Below the pieces are notes generated by a model. That model worked only from the letters and a program-made list of their open reading frames with translations. It did not search any database and was not told the origin of the DNA. 64,000 bases of DNA. Source: QHWT01 sp963755695. GTDB taxonomy: Bacteria > Acidobacteriota > Vicinamibacteria > Vicinamibacterales > 2-12-FULL-66-21. The translations under genes were made by a program, and so were the position numbers. Location of the stretch: assembly GCA_963755695.1 (NCBI GenBank), contig CAVWLB010000010.1, positions 1,674,001 to 1,738,000 on the forward strand, written 5' to 3'. Every line of letters begins with the position of its first letter. Position 1 is the stretch's first letter. This document shows positions 21,762 to 30,774 of this stretch, one piece after another.

Positions 21762-23957
21762 TTACTCCGTTTGCGGAACGATTTCCGAAATATCTGCCAG
21801 ATTCAAAACCAGGTTGCGGAGGTCGGTCATGAGCGCCAGACGCGCGGTCCTGACCCGAGGGTCGTCGGCCATGACGAACACATCCGTGAAGAAACGGTCG
21901 ACGGCCGCTCTCAAGCCGGCAATCTCTCCGAAGGCGCGGCGGTAATCCGACATCCTTGCCGCCTCGGTGACGCGCGGACGCCGCGCGTCGAGCTCGCCCA
22001 ACAATGCCTGTTCGGCGGCCTCAGTCAGCGCTCCACGATCGAGTGCGGCCTCTCCCTTGAGCTCGCGGGCGATGTTCTTCACGCGCTTGAACAGCACCGC
22101 CAGGGCCCGGAGATCTTCCGAGCCCTCGAGTGCCTTGAGTGCCTCGGCAACACGGCGAGCGCGCAAAGGATTGTCGGCACTGCTGCCCGAGACGGCGCTT
22201 CGGATAACACCGAGCGAAAATCCGCGCTGCTCGAGCGCGTATCGGATGCGATCGTGTCCGAACGCCGCAACGACCGCTGGATCCCAGCCCTCGGCGCCGG
22301 TAACGGTCTTCGGATCGGCCTGATCGACGAGAGCGTTGAGCGCGATTTCACGATCGACGCCGGCGAGCTCGGGAAGATCCATCAGCGTCTTCACGATGCC
22401 CTGCATCTGCCGGCGCAGACCGAAAGGATCGCGCGATCCCGTGGCGCGCTCGCCGGCTTTCATCAGCGACGTCACGCTATCGAGCTTGTCGGCAAGCGAC
22501 ACCGCCGCCCACGCAACCGCCGCGCCTCCGAGCTGTCCTTTCGTCGGCGGCGCGTCCGCTTCGACACCGATCGGCAGATACTGGTAGTAGATCGCCTTCC
22601 AGACCTGCTCGGGCAGCCGTTCCTCGCGCGCGTAGATGCCGCCCATGGTGCCCTGCAGCTCGGTGAACTCGAACACCATCTCCGTGGTCAGGTCCGCCTT
22701 GGCCAGCCGGCCCGCCTTCGCCGCGTTGTCCGCCTCGGCGGGCTTGCCGAACGCGTGTTCGGCAATCCACCGGGCGAGTTTCTCGATGCGCTCCGCCTTG
22801 TCGCGATAGCTGCCAAGCTTCTTATGAAAGACGATGGTGTGAAGGCGGTCGAGTCGGGCCTCGAGCCTCGTCCGTCGATCGGCGTCCCAGAAGAAGCGCG
22901 CGTCCCGGAGCCGCGCCGTCACTACACGCTCGGCGTTCTTCGCGATCAACCGCTCGTCAGCGGGCGACGTATTGACGATGGCGAGGAAGGCCTCCTTCAG
23001 CTCACCGGTTTCAGAGACCACCGGAAAGTAATGCTGGTGGTGCACCAGCGCCGTCGTCAGTACTTCATGCGGAAGCTCGAGAAAGGATCGCTCGAAGAAA
23101 CCGGCGACAACACCCGGGTATTCGACGAGATCGGCAACTTCGTCCACGAGCGCGGCATGCTCGCGCAGCGCAACGCGGCCACCGAGCTTGCGCGCCTTCA
23201 GCTCGAGCTCACGCGCGATGCGATCGCGTCGCTCCGAGTGCTCGAGAATCACGAAGTGTTCGCCGAGGCGCGCGCGGTAGTCCTCGAAGGTGCGGACCTT
23301 GATTGAACGTCCGGCACGACCGCTGGTCGCGAGAAAGCGGTGACCATAGGTGAACGCACCGGTGGTGATTTCCTGAACCTGCGGTCCCGCCGCGTTCGGC
23401 AGGCGCCCGATGGTGTAGGGCACGACCCGGCCGCCATACAAGAACAACAGCCAGCGGATCGGACGGCCGAAGATCAGCTCACCCCGCCCATCCTCGAGCA
23501 TGGCATCCCAGTGCATCTGCTTTGGAAACGTCATGTTGCGGAGGAGGCCGGTGAGCAGCTCGGGCAACGCGTCGACCGCACTTTTTCCACGCTGCCGCCG
23601 GCGCGCGACGAGATACGTGCCCTTTGGCGTCTCCGTCCGCTCCAGCGACTCGAAGGGAACGCCCTGCTTCTTCGCGAAGCCAAGCGCGGCAGGTGTGGGC
23701 TGACCCGCCGCGTCGAACGCGGCAGAAACTGGCGGTCCGGTGATCGCTTCGTCGAGATCTTCCTGTCGCTCCGGCATCCGGCCGACCACCGCAGTGAGAC
23801 GCCGCGGCGTGCTGTAACTCTCGACGGGAACGTCGGGCACCATCCGCAGCTCGCGCAGACGCGCTTCCAGCTTTTCGGCGAGCTGCTTCGTCAGGCCAGG
23901 AAGCCACCCGGCCGGCAACTCTTCGACCCCGATTTCTATGAGCAGTTCACGATCCAT
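21762..23957 (-). CDS. glyS: Glycyl-tRNA synthetase beta subunit
   Basis: Beta chain of the heterotetrameric (alpha2beta2) bacterial glycyl-tRNA synthetase; it binds tRNA-Gly and holds the anticodon-binding region, while GlyQ carries the aminoacylation core. The 731-residue product opens with the family signature MDRELLIEIGVEELPAGWL and contains the ALVHHQHYFPV segment near 310, an HD-domain-like stretch and a C-terminal DALR-type anticodon-binding region (VMADDPRVRTARLALMTDL). It lies 179 bases downstream of the glyQ stop and ten bases upstream of ppdK. The gap to glyQ is filled with CAAATC-type repeats. Confidence 0.97.
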   Translation of the reverse strand: MDRELLIEIGVEELPAGWLPGLTKQLAEKLEARLRELRMVPDVPVESYSTPRRLTAVVGRMPERQEDLDEAITGPPVSAAFDAAGQPTPAALGFAKKQGVPFESLERTETPKGTYLVARRRQRGKSAVDALPELLTGLLRNMTFPKQMHWDAMLEDGRGELIFGRPIRWLLFLYGGRVVPYTIGRLPNAAGPQVQEITTGAFTYGHRFLATSGRAGRSIKVRTFEDYRARLGEHFVILEHSERRDRIARELELKARKLGGRVALREHAALVDEVADLVEYPGVVAGFFERSFLELPHEVLTTALVHHQHYFPVVSETGELKEAFLAIVNTSPADERLIAKNAERVVTARLRDARFFWDADRRTRLEARLDRLHTIVFHKKLGSYRDKAERIEKLARWIAEHAFGKPAEADNAAKAGRLAKADLTTEMVFEFTELQGTMGGIYAREERLPEQVWKAIYYQYLPIGVEADAPPTKGQLGGAAVAWAAVSLADKLDSVTSLMKAGERATGSRDPFGLRRQMQGIVKTLMDLPELAGVDREIALNALVDQADPKTVTGAEGWDPAVVAAFGHDRIRYALEQRGFSLGVIRSAVSGSSADNPLRARRVAEALKALEGSEDLRALAVLFKRVKNIARELKGEAALDRGALTEAAEQALLGELDARRPRVTEAARMSDYRRAFGEIAGLRAAVDRFFTDVFVMADDPRVRTARLALMTDLRNLVLNLADISEIVPQTE

Positions 23958-23960
23958 CGG

Positions 23961-24145
23961 TCATCACATTTGGTGATTTGAAGATCTGGTGATTTGCTCA
24001 TTGAGCGTCTGCGTACAGCCAGCAAATCAGCCAAGTCCCAATCACTCCATCAACTGGCACGGTCAACTCTGGGGATTCGCCATTTGGTCACTTCGGCGCC
24101 TCCCGCCAATCACGGCTTCACCAAATCGCCAAATCACTAAATCAA
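23961..24145. repeat. CAAATCNC octamer repeat field between glyQ and glyS
   Basis: Scattered copies of an 8-base word in both orientations: ATTTGGTGATTTG (23970s), CTGGTGATTTG, GCAAATCAGCC, GCCATTTGGTCAC, and three in a row (ACCAAATC, GCCAAATC, ACTAAATC) at about 24119-24142. The glyQ stop codon lies in the last group. Smaller fields occur at 10327-10364 and 15838-15872. Confidence 0.55.
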
Positions 24146-25013
24146 CTGCTTTTCCTCCACACCCGCCCACTTCTTCGCAATCGCCACCGCCAGGTGTCTT
24201 ACCCGCAGGATGTAGGCCTGTACGCTCGGTGACGCCAATGCCCCCGCTCGAATCCAGGAGGTTGAACATGTGCGAACACTTCAGGCAGTAATCGAGTGCG
24301 GGCAGCACGAGATCGGATCTGAGCAGCGTCTCTGACAGCACGTAGTACTGCTCGAACAGCTCGCGATGGATCCGATGGAGCTCCGCCGCCGGCATGTCGA
24401 TCTGCCCGAACGCGTATTTCGACTGCTCCACTTCGTCCCGGTGACGGACCTCGCGATACTTCACGCCCGGGGCCCATTCGAGGTCGAAGACGTTATCGAC
24501 GTCCTGGAGGGCCATCGCAAACCGTTCGATGCCGTAGGTCAGCTCGACCGAGATCGGCGCGAGATCGATCCCGCCTGCCTGCTGAAAATAGGTGAACTGA
24601 GTGATCTCCTGGCCGTCGAACAGCACCTGCCAGCCAATCCCCCAGGCGCCGAGCGTGGGCGATTCCCAATTGTCTTCCTCGAATCGCACGTCGTGCGCGC
24701 GCAGATCGATCCCGCAGGCCTCGAGGCTCTGCAGGTAGAGTTGCTGCACCTCGTCCGGCGCGGGCTTGAGGATCACCTGAAACTGCTGGTGCTTGAACAG
24801 GCGATTCGGATTCTCCCCGAACCGTCCGTCTGCCGGCCGTCGCGACGGCTGGACGTAGGCAACGCTCCAGGGCTCAGGCCCAAGCACGCGCAGAAACGTT
24901 TCGGGATGCATGGTGCCCGCACCGATCTCGATGTCGAGCGGCTGCTGGAGAAGGCAGCCTCGCGAGGCCCAGAACTCCGACAGTTTGAAGATCAGTTGCT
25001 GCAGCGTGACCAT
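24137..25013 (-). CDS. glyQ: Glycyl-tRNA synthetase alpha subunit (frameshift near C-terminus)
   Basis: Catalytic alpha chain of glycyl-tRNA synthetase. Near-invariant class II segments are present: GAGTMHPETFLRVLGPEPW (31-49), ENPNRLFKHQQFQVILKP (67-84), WESPTLGAWGIGWQVLFDG and GGIDLAPISVELTYGIERFAM. As read, the frame leaves the family after SSGGIGVTERT and runs to 24063 with a foreign Gly-rich tail. Removing one base of the CC at 24217-24218 restores YILRVRHLAVAIAKKW and a TAG stop at 24139-24137, giving ~291 residues, the normal length. The ATG overlaps the recO stop by one base (TAATG). Confidence 0.9.
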
Positions 25014-25810
25014 TAATCAGTGGGTTGAGGTGGTGGTTCGGATCCGTGGGATCCGTGGTTGATCTCGCGGAGAACGCGCGCCGACTTCAGTTCCTTCTCG
25101 AGGTGCACGTGAATCAGGCGCCGGTGCGCCGTTTCCAGTTCGCGTGCGGGCCCGGCGTCGAGCGCCACGCTCTCCAGCGCTTCCGGCGCCGAGGCGGCCG
25201 CGCTCCGCAAAAATCTCAACGCGTCCACCGATAGGGTCGTGCCCCCGCCGGCTGGCACGCACCGCCGGCAGAGGTAATGTGAATCTCGGGGCGGCATCAC
25301 CGCGCCGCCGTCAAACCGACCGCCACAACCGGGGCAGCTCGATAACTGCGGGTAGACGCCCTGCAGCCGCAGCAGCCAGAACTCGAAATAGCGTGCGAGC
25401 CGTGGCACCGGTGCGCCAGCCGCCAGGGCATCGATCACCGATGCGCCGAGGCGGTAGAGACGCTCGTCTGCATGGGCCTCCGGAGCCCACTCGTCGATCA
25501 ATTCCGCGAAATACTCCGTGTGGCCGAGCGCCGCGACGTCGAGATGCATGCGGCCAATCACTGCGAGCGGGCTGCTCTGCGGCTCCACGTAATTGATCCG
25601 CACGAGGTCACGCAACTCACGTTCGTAGTAAGCGATTCCGGCGCGGGTCAGCGGCTCGAGCGTCCCGGTGAACCTGGAACGCGCGCGCCGCGCGCCCTTG
25701 GCCACCCCGCGCTTCTTGCCGCGATCCCGCGTCAGGAACACCACAATCCGGTCCGCTTCACCGAGCTTATACGTGCGCAGGATCAACGCATCGGTGGTGT
25801 AAACCGGCAT
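25013..25810 (-). CDS. recO: DNA repair protein RecO
   Basis: RecFOR-pathway mediator that anneals strands and loads RecA onto SSB-coated DNA. The N-terminal OB fold (MPVYTTDALILRTYKLGEAD...RGVAKGARRARSRF) and the helical domain are followed by a zinc site with Cys159, Cys162, Cys181 and Cys184 (CPGC and CRRC). Length 265 is normal. The last ~18 residues (Gly/Ser/Pro-rich) are encoded by a GGATCCGTG micro-repeat and look like a late extension. It lies 15 bases after mgtE and overlaps glyQ by one base. Confidence 0.92.
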   Translation of the reverse strand: MPVYTTDALILRTYKLGEADRIVVFLTRDRGKKRGVAKGARRARSRFTGTLEPLTRAGIAYYERELRDLVRINYVEPQSSPLAVIGRMHLDVAALGHTEYFAELIDEWAPEAHADERLYRLGASVIDALAAGAPVPRLARYFEFWLLRLQGVYPQLSSCPGCGGRFDGGAVMPPRDSHYLCRRCVPAGGGTTLSVDALRFLRSAAASAPEALESVALDAGPARELETAHRRLIHVHLEKELKSARVLREINHGSHGSEPPPQPTD

Positions 25811-25825
25811 GGACGACCTCGTATT

Positions 25826-27196
25826 CTACCCCGTCCCCTGCAGCAACCTCAGGAACAACGTGCCGAGTCCAAGGAACGATGCGAACCCGAATACGTCGGT
25901 CAGCGTCGTGATGAACACCGAGGAGGCCAGCGCCGGATCGATCTTCAACGCCCTCAGCGACAGCGGAATCAGCGTGCCCGCCGTCGCCGCCACGAACATG
26001 TTGATGACCATGGCCGCGCCGAGGATGACGCCCAGCCACAGGTTTCCCTTCCACGCCCATACGACGAGCGCACCGACGAGTCCGCAGGCGATCCCGTTGC
26101 CAAGACCGACCAGCGCTTCCTTGAACAACGCTTTCCGCGTGTTCGCCCAGGTCAGTTCGCCGAGCGCGATGCCGCGGACGATCACGGTCAACGTCTGCGT
26201 GGCAGCGTTCCCTCCCATGCCTGCGACGACGGGCATGAAGACGGCGAGCGCCGGCGCCTGCTGAATACGGCCCTCGAACAGCGCGACGACCGACGCCGCA
26301 AGAAATGCCGTCACGAGGTTGACCTCGAGCCAGGGCACGCGTTTGCGCAACGATTCCCTGGCCGTGGAGAACACGCGGTCGTCGCCCGCAACACCCGCGA
26401 GACGATAGACGTCTTCGGTCGCTTCATCCTTGATGACGTCGATCACGTCGTCGACGGTGATCACCCCGACCAGTTTGTTCTCTTCGTCGACGACCGGAAT
26501 CGCGAGCAGGTTGTACGAAGCGACCTGACGTGCGACCTCTTCCTGGTCGGTGTCGGCGCGGACACTGATCAAGTCGGTCGTCATGATTCGCTTGAGAGGG
26601 GTCGTCGGCGGCACGAGAAGCAGGCGGCGCAGGGAGGCGACCCCCACCAGGTGCCGGCGGGCGTCGACCACGTAGAGGTAGAACACCATCTCGACGTCGC
26701 GCGATCCCTGGAGCGCGGTGATCGACTCGGCGACCGTCATGTCTTCCGAAAGCGCGAAGACTTTCGGATTCATGATGCGGCCGGCGGTCTGCTCGGCGTA
26801 TTCGAGCAGTTCGCCGACTTCGTCCCCAGGCCGCTTTTCGATCAGTTCGAGGACCGACGCCCGCAGTTCTTCCGGGAGGTAATCGACAATCGCGGCAACG
26901 TCGTCGGGCGGCAGCTCGTGGAGAAGGCGCGCGATCTCTTCCGCGGATCGATCCGAAAGCAGAACGGCGCCCGCCTCCGGCCCGAGCTCGGAAAGGGCTT
27001 CCATCGCGAGCTTGGTGTTGCGCTCGACCAGCAGCGAGAAGGCGGTCGAGCGTTCCTTTTCATTGAGCTCGGAGAAAACCTGCGCGAGATCGGCGGGATG
27101 CTGTTTCTGGAGCAGATTGACGAGATTCGCCGTGGCGCCAAGTCGAATCAGGCGCCGGACGGAATCAAGGACAACGTCAATCTTGCGCTGGGCCAT
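25826..27196 (-). CDS. mgtE: Mg2+ transporter MgtE
   Basis: Dimeric Mg2+ channel gated by intracellular Mg2+. The 456 residues comprise the MgtE N-domain (about 1-135, repeated helical hairpins such as HELPPDDVAAIVDYLPEEL), a pair of CBS domains (~140-265) containing VGVITVDDVIDVI, a plug helix and five transmembrane helices from ~285. The family phrase MPVVAGMGGNAATQTLTVIVRG is at about 335-356, and the pore Asp lies in the last helix region (TTLTDVFGF). It heads the mgtE-recO-glyQ-glyS-ppdK-corA series and is separated from the sigma-factor cassette by a strong hairpin terminator. Confidence 0.96.
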   Translation of the reverse strand: MAQRKIDVVLDSVRRLIRLGATANLVNLLQKQHPADLAQVFSELNEKERSTAFSLLVERNTKLAMEALSELGPEAGAVLLSDRSAEEIARLLHELPPDDVAAIVDYLPEELRASVLELIEKRPGDEVGELLEYAEQTAGRIMNPKVFALSEDMTVAESITALQGSRDVEMVFYLYVVDARRHLVGVASLRRLLLVPPTTPLKRIMTTDLISVRADTDQEEVARQVASYNLLAIPVVDEENKLVGVITVDDVIDVIKDEATEDVYRLAGVAGDDRVFSTARESLRKRVPWLEVNLVTAFLAASVVALFEGRIQQAPALAVFMPVVAGMGGNAATQTLTVIVRGIALGELTWANTRKALFKEALVGLGNGIACGLVGALVVWAWKGNLWLGVILGAAMVINMFVAATAGTLIPLSLRALKIDPALASSVFITTLTDVFGFASFLGLGTLFLRLLQGTG

Positions 27197-27231
27197 GGGA
27201 TCCGATCAATTTATCACGGAGCCCACGGCCA

Positions 27232-27263
27232 TTTGAAACGAAAACGGCCCATTCGGGCCGTTT
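27232..27263 (-). terminator. Intrinsic terminator between the sigma cassette and mgtE
   Basis: A perfect 9-bp stem AAACGGCCC (27242-27250) / GGGCCGTTT (27255-27263) with a 4-nt loop. On the minus strand it is followed by TCGTTTC, and on the plus strand by CTTCTC. It lies 95 bases beyond the stop of the secreted proline-rich protein gene and ends that transcript. Confidence 0.75.
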
Positions 27264-27357
27264 CTTCTCGATCGATCGCAGCCGCTTCCCGACTGTCGGC
27301 TTGGTCAGTGGAAGCGACTCAGTCTCAGAACGGACCGACGAAAGGGAACGTCGTCGT

Positions 27358-28266
27358 TCACGGTTCCTTGTCCGGCTCACGTCGGATCTCCGTCTCGCGT
27401 CGAATCTCCGTTTCCTTAATCGTGTAGCCAGCGGGGACCTGAAAGAGCGACGGATCGGGCTCGCCGCGGACGATATTGGTGAGCCGATAGCTCGAGTCGC
27501 CCATTCGCGGATCGGTGTGATGGGTCATCACCAGCACGTTGAGCTCGGGCGATCGCCATTCTTCCGACGCGATCGTAATCGGCTGCTCGTTGCCGATCTG
27601 TCCGGCGGGAATCGTGCTGGTGTTCTTCCGGCCTTCGACGAGGACACCTTCCATCGTTTTCCGCTCGAGCGGACCCACATTACGAATATCGCCCTCGCCT
27701 CCTGGCGGTGGAGGAGGCGGGGGCGGGGGCGGCAGTGCGGTCCGCTCACGCACGGCGCCACCGGCGGGAACGCCGGCGGTCGAGCGCTCCATTTCCATCT
27801 TGCGCTGCTCGATGCGCCGCTTCTGTTCGAGATCTTTCATGATTGCCGTGCCAGCAGCGGCGCTGGTCTTCCACGCGATGCGGCTCTCGGGTTCGAGGCG
27901 ATACAAGACGCCGGCCACACCGTCGACGATGGAGATCGCCACTCCCCCGTGCTGCCGATCTTCCTCGCGACGGATTCGTCCCTCGCCGTCACGGTAGACG
28001 CGGCCAGTGGTGCGGCGTGAGATGCGATTGCCGTCGGCAAGCGTCTGATTCATCTCGGTCACGATCTCGGCTGAATACGGCGCGCCCTTGACGCTCTTCT
28101 CGAGCGGCACGCGTTCGGCCATCACGAACTTCTCGTCTATGATCGCCTGCCGCTCGGCCTTGGCTTTGGCCTCCAGCATCTGGCGCTGAGCGAGCTCGTC
28201 GGGGATCTGGGCGTGCAAGGTGGTCCCCGCAAGCACGCAGGCACCGGCAATCATGAGCTTCCGCAT
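27358..28266 (-). CDS. Exported proline-run protein linked to an ECF sigma cassette, function unknown
   Basis: I take the ATG at 28266, which gives a good signal peptide (MRKLMIAGACVLAGTTLHAQ) with GAGGGG upstream. The mature protein of ~280 residues starts with a Lys/Glu-rich helix, then a beta-rich region (GAPYSAEIVTEMNQTLADGN; RTTGRVYRDGEGRIRREE), then an uninterrupted run of ten prolines, and a second beta-rich half containing EGVLVEGRKNTSTIPAGQIGN. The C-terminus repeats ETEIRRETEIRRE. Similar exported proteins accompany sigma/anti-sigma pairs in acidobacteria. It is third in the sigma, anti-sigma, exported-protein order. It may be the output or sensor of an envelope response, but no biochemical role is known to me. 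Confidence 0.75.
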   Translation of the reverse strand: MRKLMIAGACVLAGTTLHAQIPDELAQRQMLEAKAKAERQAIIDEKFVMAERVPLEKSVKGAPYSAEIVTEMNQTLADGNRISRRTTGRVYRDGEGRIRREEDRQHGGVAISIVDGVAGVLYRLEPESRIAWKTSAAAGTAIMKDLEQKRRIEQRKMEMERSTAGVPAGGAVRERTALPPPPPPPPPPGGEGDIRNVGPLERKTMEGVLVEGRKNTSTIPAGQIGNEQPITIASEEWRSPELNVLVMTHHTDPRMGDSSYRLTNIVRGEPDPSLFQVPAGYTIKETEIRRETEIRREPDKEP

Positions 28267-28312
28267 GGCGTCACCCCTCAAACGTCCGACCCGAAGGTCG
28301 GGGTCTACCGGA

Positions 28313-28789
28313 CTAGTTGGCAACGAGACGGACGGCCCGCGCCAGGCCGTCCTGGCCGATAATCACGTCGGCCTTTACCTGGGCGCCGTGTGTGGGCGGC
28401 GGCGTCATCCCGAGCGCCGGGAGCATCGATACCGGCAAATCGACCCGCAATAGTTCCCCACTCTCGAGCGGCGGCAGATCGCGTGCACCAGGCCACGGCA
28501 CGAACTCGCCGACGACCACGCGGTGCGATGCCAGCAGGTCGGCATTCCCGGGACGCGCGCCGTGAGGTTCGATGCCGACTGCGATCAGCAGCGCCGCGGC
28601 CGTGGCCAGGCCGGCCATCCACCAATAGGTGACGCGCGACCGCGGCGATTGCTGCCTCGCCGCTTCGAACGCCGTCAGCAGCGCCATTTCTCTCGCCGGA
28701 TCGGCTGGCGGAACGACCGTCTCGTCAGCCAGCCGGCGCAGCGCAACGAGCAAATCCCGATCAGCAGATTCCTGATTGCCGTGCGTCAT
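28313..28789 (-). CDS. Putative anti-sigma factor, single-span membrane protein
   Basis: Chosen start is the ATG at 28789, which overlaps the sigma-factor stop (ATGA); a longer frame upstream is Arg-rich and runs antisense-like through the sigma gene. The 158-residue product has a cytoplasmic N-terminus of ~65 residues (ESADRDLLVALRRLADETVV), one membrane span around YWWMAGLATAAALLIAVGI and an extracytoplasmic C-terminal half of ~75 residues. The topology and position downstream of an ECF sigma factor fit a membrane anti-sigma factor. There is no HxxxCxxC zinc motif, so it is not a ZAS-type protein. The assignment rests mainly on context. Confidence 0.7.
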   Translation of the reverse strand: MTHGNQESADRDLLVALRRLADETVVPPADPAREMALLTAFEAARQQSPRSRVTYWWMAGLATAAALLIAVGIEPHGARPGNADLLASHRVVVGEFVPWPGARDLPPLESGELLRVDLPVSMLPALGMTPPPTHGAQVKADVIIGQDGLARAVRLVAN

Positions 28790-29367
28790 AAGACCCAATC
28801 TCGCGCGGGCCACCGCGCGAACGATCGATGCTCGCCGCGGACGAGCGATCCAAGCATGGCGCGGCCGCGATGCAGGCGCGACCGCACGGTTCCAAGCGCG
28901 CATCCCAACGCAGCGGCCGCATCCGCGTACGTCAACTCCTGGAGATCGCACAGGACGACCGCCTCGCGATAGGCCACCGGCAGCGCACGCAGCGCCTTTC
29001 GCAACGTCGCGATCTGGCGCTCGCGCGCAAGCCCCGAAATCGGATCTGAGCTGACCGTCAGATTGTCGATCGAGGTGCCGGTCAGCGGGTCCAGCGCCCG
29101 ATCCATCGCCAGCCGGCGCCGCGCGTGATTTCTGGCGATCCCAAGCAGCCAGCTCACGACTGCAGCGCGCGCCGGATCGTAGCGCCGAGCCTCGTGGATC
29201 ACCGCCATGAACACATCCTGCGTGACGTCTTCGGCAGCCGCCGGATCGCCTGTCATGTGCGCGGCAAACCGGTAAACGTCTGGCCTGCGCCGTCGATAGA
29301 TCTCGGCAAATGCCTCGCGGTCTCCTCTGGCTGTTGCCACGATCAGCTCTTCATCCGACCTGGTCAT
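28786..29367 (-). CDS. ECF-family RNA polymerase sigma factor
   Basis: Group IV sigma-70 factor of 193 residues. Region 2 spans ~10-80 (FAEIYRRRRPDVYRFAAHMT, then DPAAAEDVTQDVFM and VVSWLLGIARNHARRR). Region 4 spans ~115-175 (LRALPVAYREAVVLCDLQEL, then the helix-turn-helix ALGCALGTVRSRLHRGR). It is the first gene of a three-gene minus-strand cassette with an anti-sigma factor and an exported protein. A GGAACC box at 29522-29527 resembles an ECF -35 element, suggesting autoregulation. Confidence 0.93.
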   Translation of the reverse strand: MTRSDEELIVATARGDREAFAEIYRRRRPDVYRFAAHMTGDPAAAEDVTQDVFMAVIHEARRYDPARAAVVSWLLGIARNHARRRLAMDRALDPLTGTSIDNLTVSSDPISGLARERQIATLRKALRALPVAYREAVVLCDLQELTYADAAAALGCALGTVRSRLHRGRAMLGSLVRGEHRSFARWPARDWVL

Positions 29368-29403
29368 CTCGTCGCCGATTCGACGCGTCAGTCTTTGGCG
29401 GCT

Positions 29404-29444
29404 GGGGCCACCGCTTCACGGCGGTTCCCGGCTGCTCCTCGCTT
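29404..29444 (-). repeat. 41-bp hairpin repeat element, copy 2
   Basis: Inverted copy of the element at 12498-12538, about 35 of 41 bases identical. Two of the changes fall in the stem and leave G-T wobble pairs, so the hairpin is kept. It lies in the leader region of the ECF sigma gene. Confidence 0.6.
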
Positions 29445-29499
29445 GTGGTCGTTCCATGACGTCGCCGCTTCGTCGGCCGCTCCATTCCGCTCGCTATGT

Positions 29500-29527
29500 G
29501 TATTCAGTTGAGGAGGGAAAAGGTTCC
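29500..29527 (-). promoter_or_regulatory. Candidate ECF-type promoter of the sigma/anti-sigma cassette
   Basis: On the minus strand, GGAACC (29527-29522) followed by T-rich sequence and, 16 bases on, GAATAC resembles the GGAAC -35 class used by many ECF factors. It lies ~155 bases before the sigma start. The -10 is weak. Confidence 0.35.
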
Positions 29528-29761
29528 AGGACCGCCCGGAGTGCGAATTCGTGAATTGAAGTGGACCGCAAATTACCCACAATGCTGAGGCAAATGAGCA
29601 AGGGTAGGCCGCCTTTTGCCCAGCTGGTCACCACGTAGACGGCCAAGCCCGTCTTTGCTCGCCGACCGCGGCGGCCTATGATTTGCACACCTGAGCCGGT
29701 TCATGACTCACGCTCCTCGGATGCGCTTGCTGACACCGCATCTCCCGGACATCTTCTTCGG

Positions 29762-30685
29762 ATGGACCCGTCGGTCATGCGGGTCTCGTTGATCGTCTGC
29801 ACGAGAGATCGGGCGGCGCGGCTCGCGCCATTCCTTTCGTCTCTGGCCTCGCTCGAATCACCACCGGGCGGCTGGGAGCTCGTTCTCGTGGACAATGCCT
29901 CTCGTGACGAGACCCGGAGCATCCTCGATCGATTCGGAAAAGATGCGGCGTTTCCCGTTCAGTGCGTGCATGCTGCTCTTCCCGGACTGTCTCGAGCGAG
30001 AAATTCTGGGCTCGCCTGCGCACGCGGACACATCCTAGCCTTCACCGACGATGACTGCTACCCGCGTCCCGATTACCTGCGGGCGCTGGTCGAGGTATTC
30101 GATGAAGGTGATTGTGGATTCGTCGGCGGGCGCGTTGTGCTTCACGACCCCGGAGACGCCCCGGTCGGCGTCAGGGATGTGGATCAGGCCATCGACATTC
30201 GGCCGCACAGTTTCGTGCCACCAAGTCTCATTCAGGGCGCCAACATGGCGTTCGCACGCGAGGTCGTCCGCGCGATCGGCGAGTTCGATCCGCTGCTCGG
30301 GGCGGGGGCGTCGTGCGTTGCGGGAGAGGACATTGAGTATATAGCGCGGGCGGTCTGGGCGGGGTGGGGTGGCCGTTACGATCCGCGGCCGATCGTGGCG
30401 CATCATCACGGCCGGAAGCCTGGGCACGATGCCGACCAGCAGAGCCGCGGGTACGATTACGGGCCAGGAGCCCACTACATCAAGATGCTCCTGAGTCCCG
30501 GGTCTCGGCGCGTCTATCTGTACCATTGGTACCGGAGGTGCCGAAGGCACTTGCGGCAGCGCCAGGCGGGCCGGATCCGTCGGGAGCTGGTAGGAGGCGC
30601 CCGTTATGTGGTGCAGCGCTTGGGCCAGGCCGCGCTTACCCGCACCCCTCGGCCGCGATCCCAGAACGAACGCCGCTTTCACTGA
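29762..30685 (+). CDS. Family 2 glycosyltransferase
   Basis: GT-A-fold transferase using a nucleotide sugar, probably in surface glycan synthesis. From about residue 6 it reads MRVSLIVCTRDRAARLAPFL, then ELVLVDNASRDET, then AFTDDDCYPRPDYL with the metal-binding acidic triplet, and a GxxxxxxxREV acceptor region (GANMAFAREVVRAIGEFD...GEDIEY). The ~80 C-terminal residues are basic. Starts at 29762 or 29777 are both possible; neither has a clear Shine-Dalgarno. The gene is convergent to era. The literal era frame runs antisense through it to 30035, but only because of a base insertion in era. Confidence 0.88.
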   Translation: MDPSVMRVSLIVCTRDRAARLAPFLSSLASLESPPGGWELVLVDNASRDETRSILDRFGKDAAFPVQCVHAALPGLSRARNSGLACARGHILAFTDDDCYPRPDYLRALVEVFDEGDCGFVGGRVVLHDPGDAPVGVRDVDQAIDIRPHSFVPPSLIQGANMAFAREVVRAIGEFDPLLGAGASCVAGEDIEYIARAVWAGWGGRYDPRPIVAHHHGRKPGHDADQQSRGYDYGPGAHYIKMLLSPGSRRVYLYHWYRRCRRHLRQRQAGRIRRELVGGARYVVQRLGQAALTRTPRPRSQNERRFH

Positions 30686-30774
30686 GACTGCGAGTGGCGT
30701 GTAGCGTTCGTGTGACGAGTGTCGTCTCGTGTTGCTCTTCTCCCATTTTAGCTCTTTCTTCTGTGTTCCACTTT

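Larger units (their letters stand above)
29368..29761. other. Intergenic region between the divergent sigma-factor and glycosyltransferase genes
   Basis: About 390 bases with no convincing gene. It holds the second copy of the 41-bp hairpin repeat, the candidate ECF promoter and a 6-bp hairpin AGACGG/CCGTCT at 29637-29654. Short frames here are Arg/Ser-rich and lack family features. Confidence 0.6.

Noticed and set aside
25472..27427. A 651-codon plus-strand frame opposite recO and mgtE
   Set aside because: Both opposite-strand genes are well conserved; the frame is His/Arg/Asp-rich shadow translation.
30035..30774. C-terminal extension of Era overlapping the glycosyltransferase
   Set aside because: It follows the normal end of Era, begins in micro-repeat sequence and is antisense of a real gene; removing one base gives a stop at 30775.
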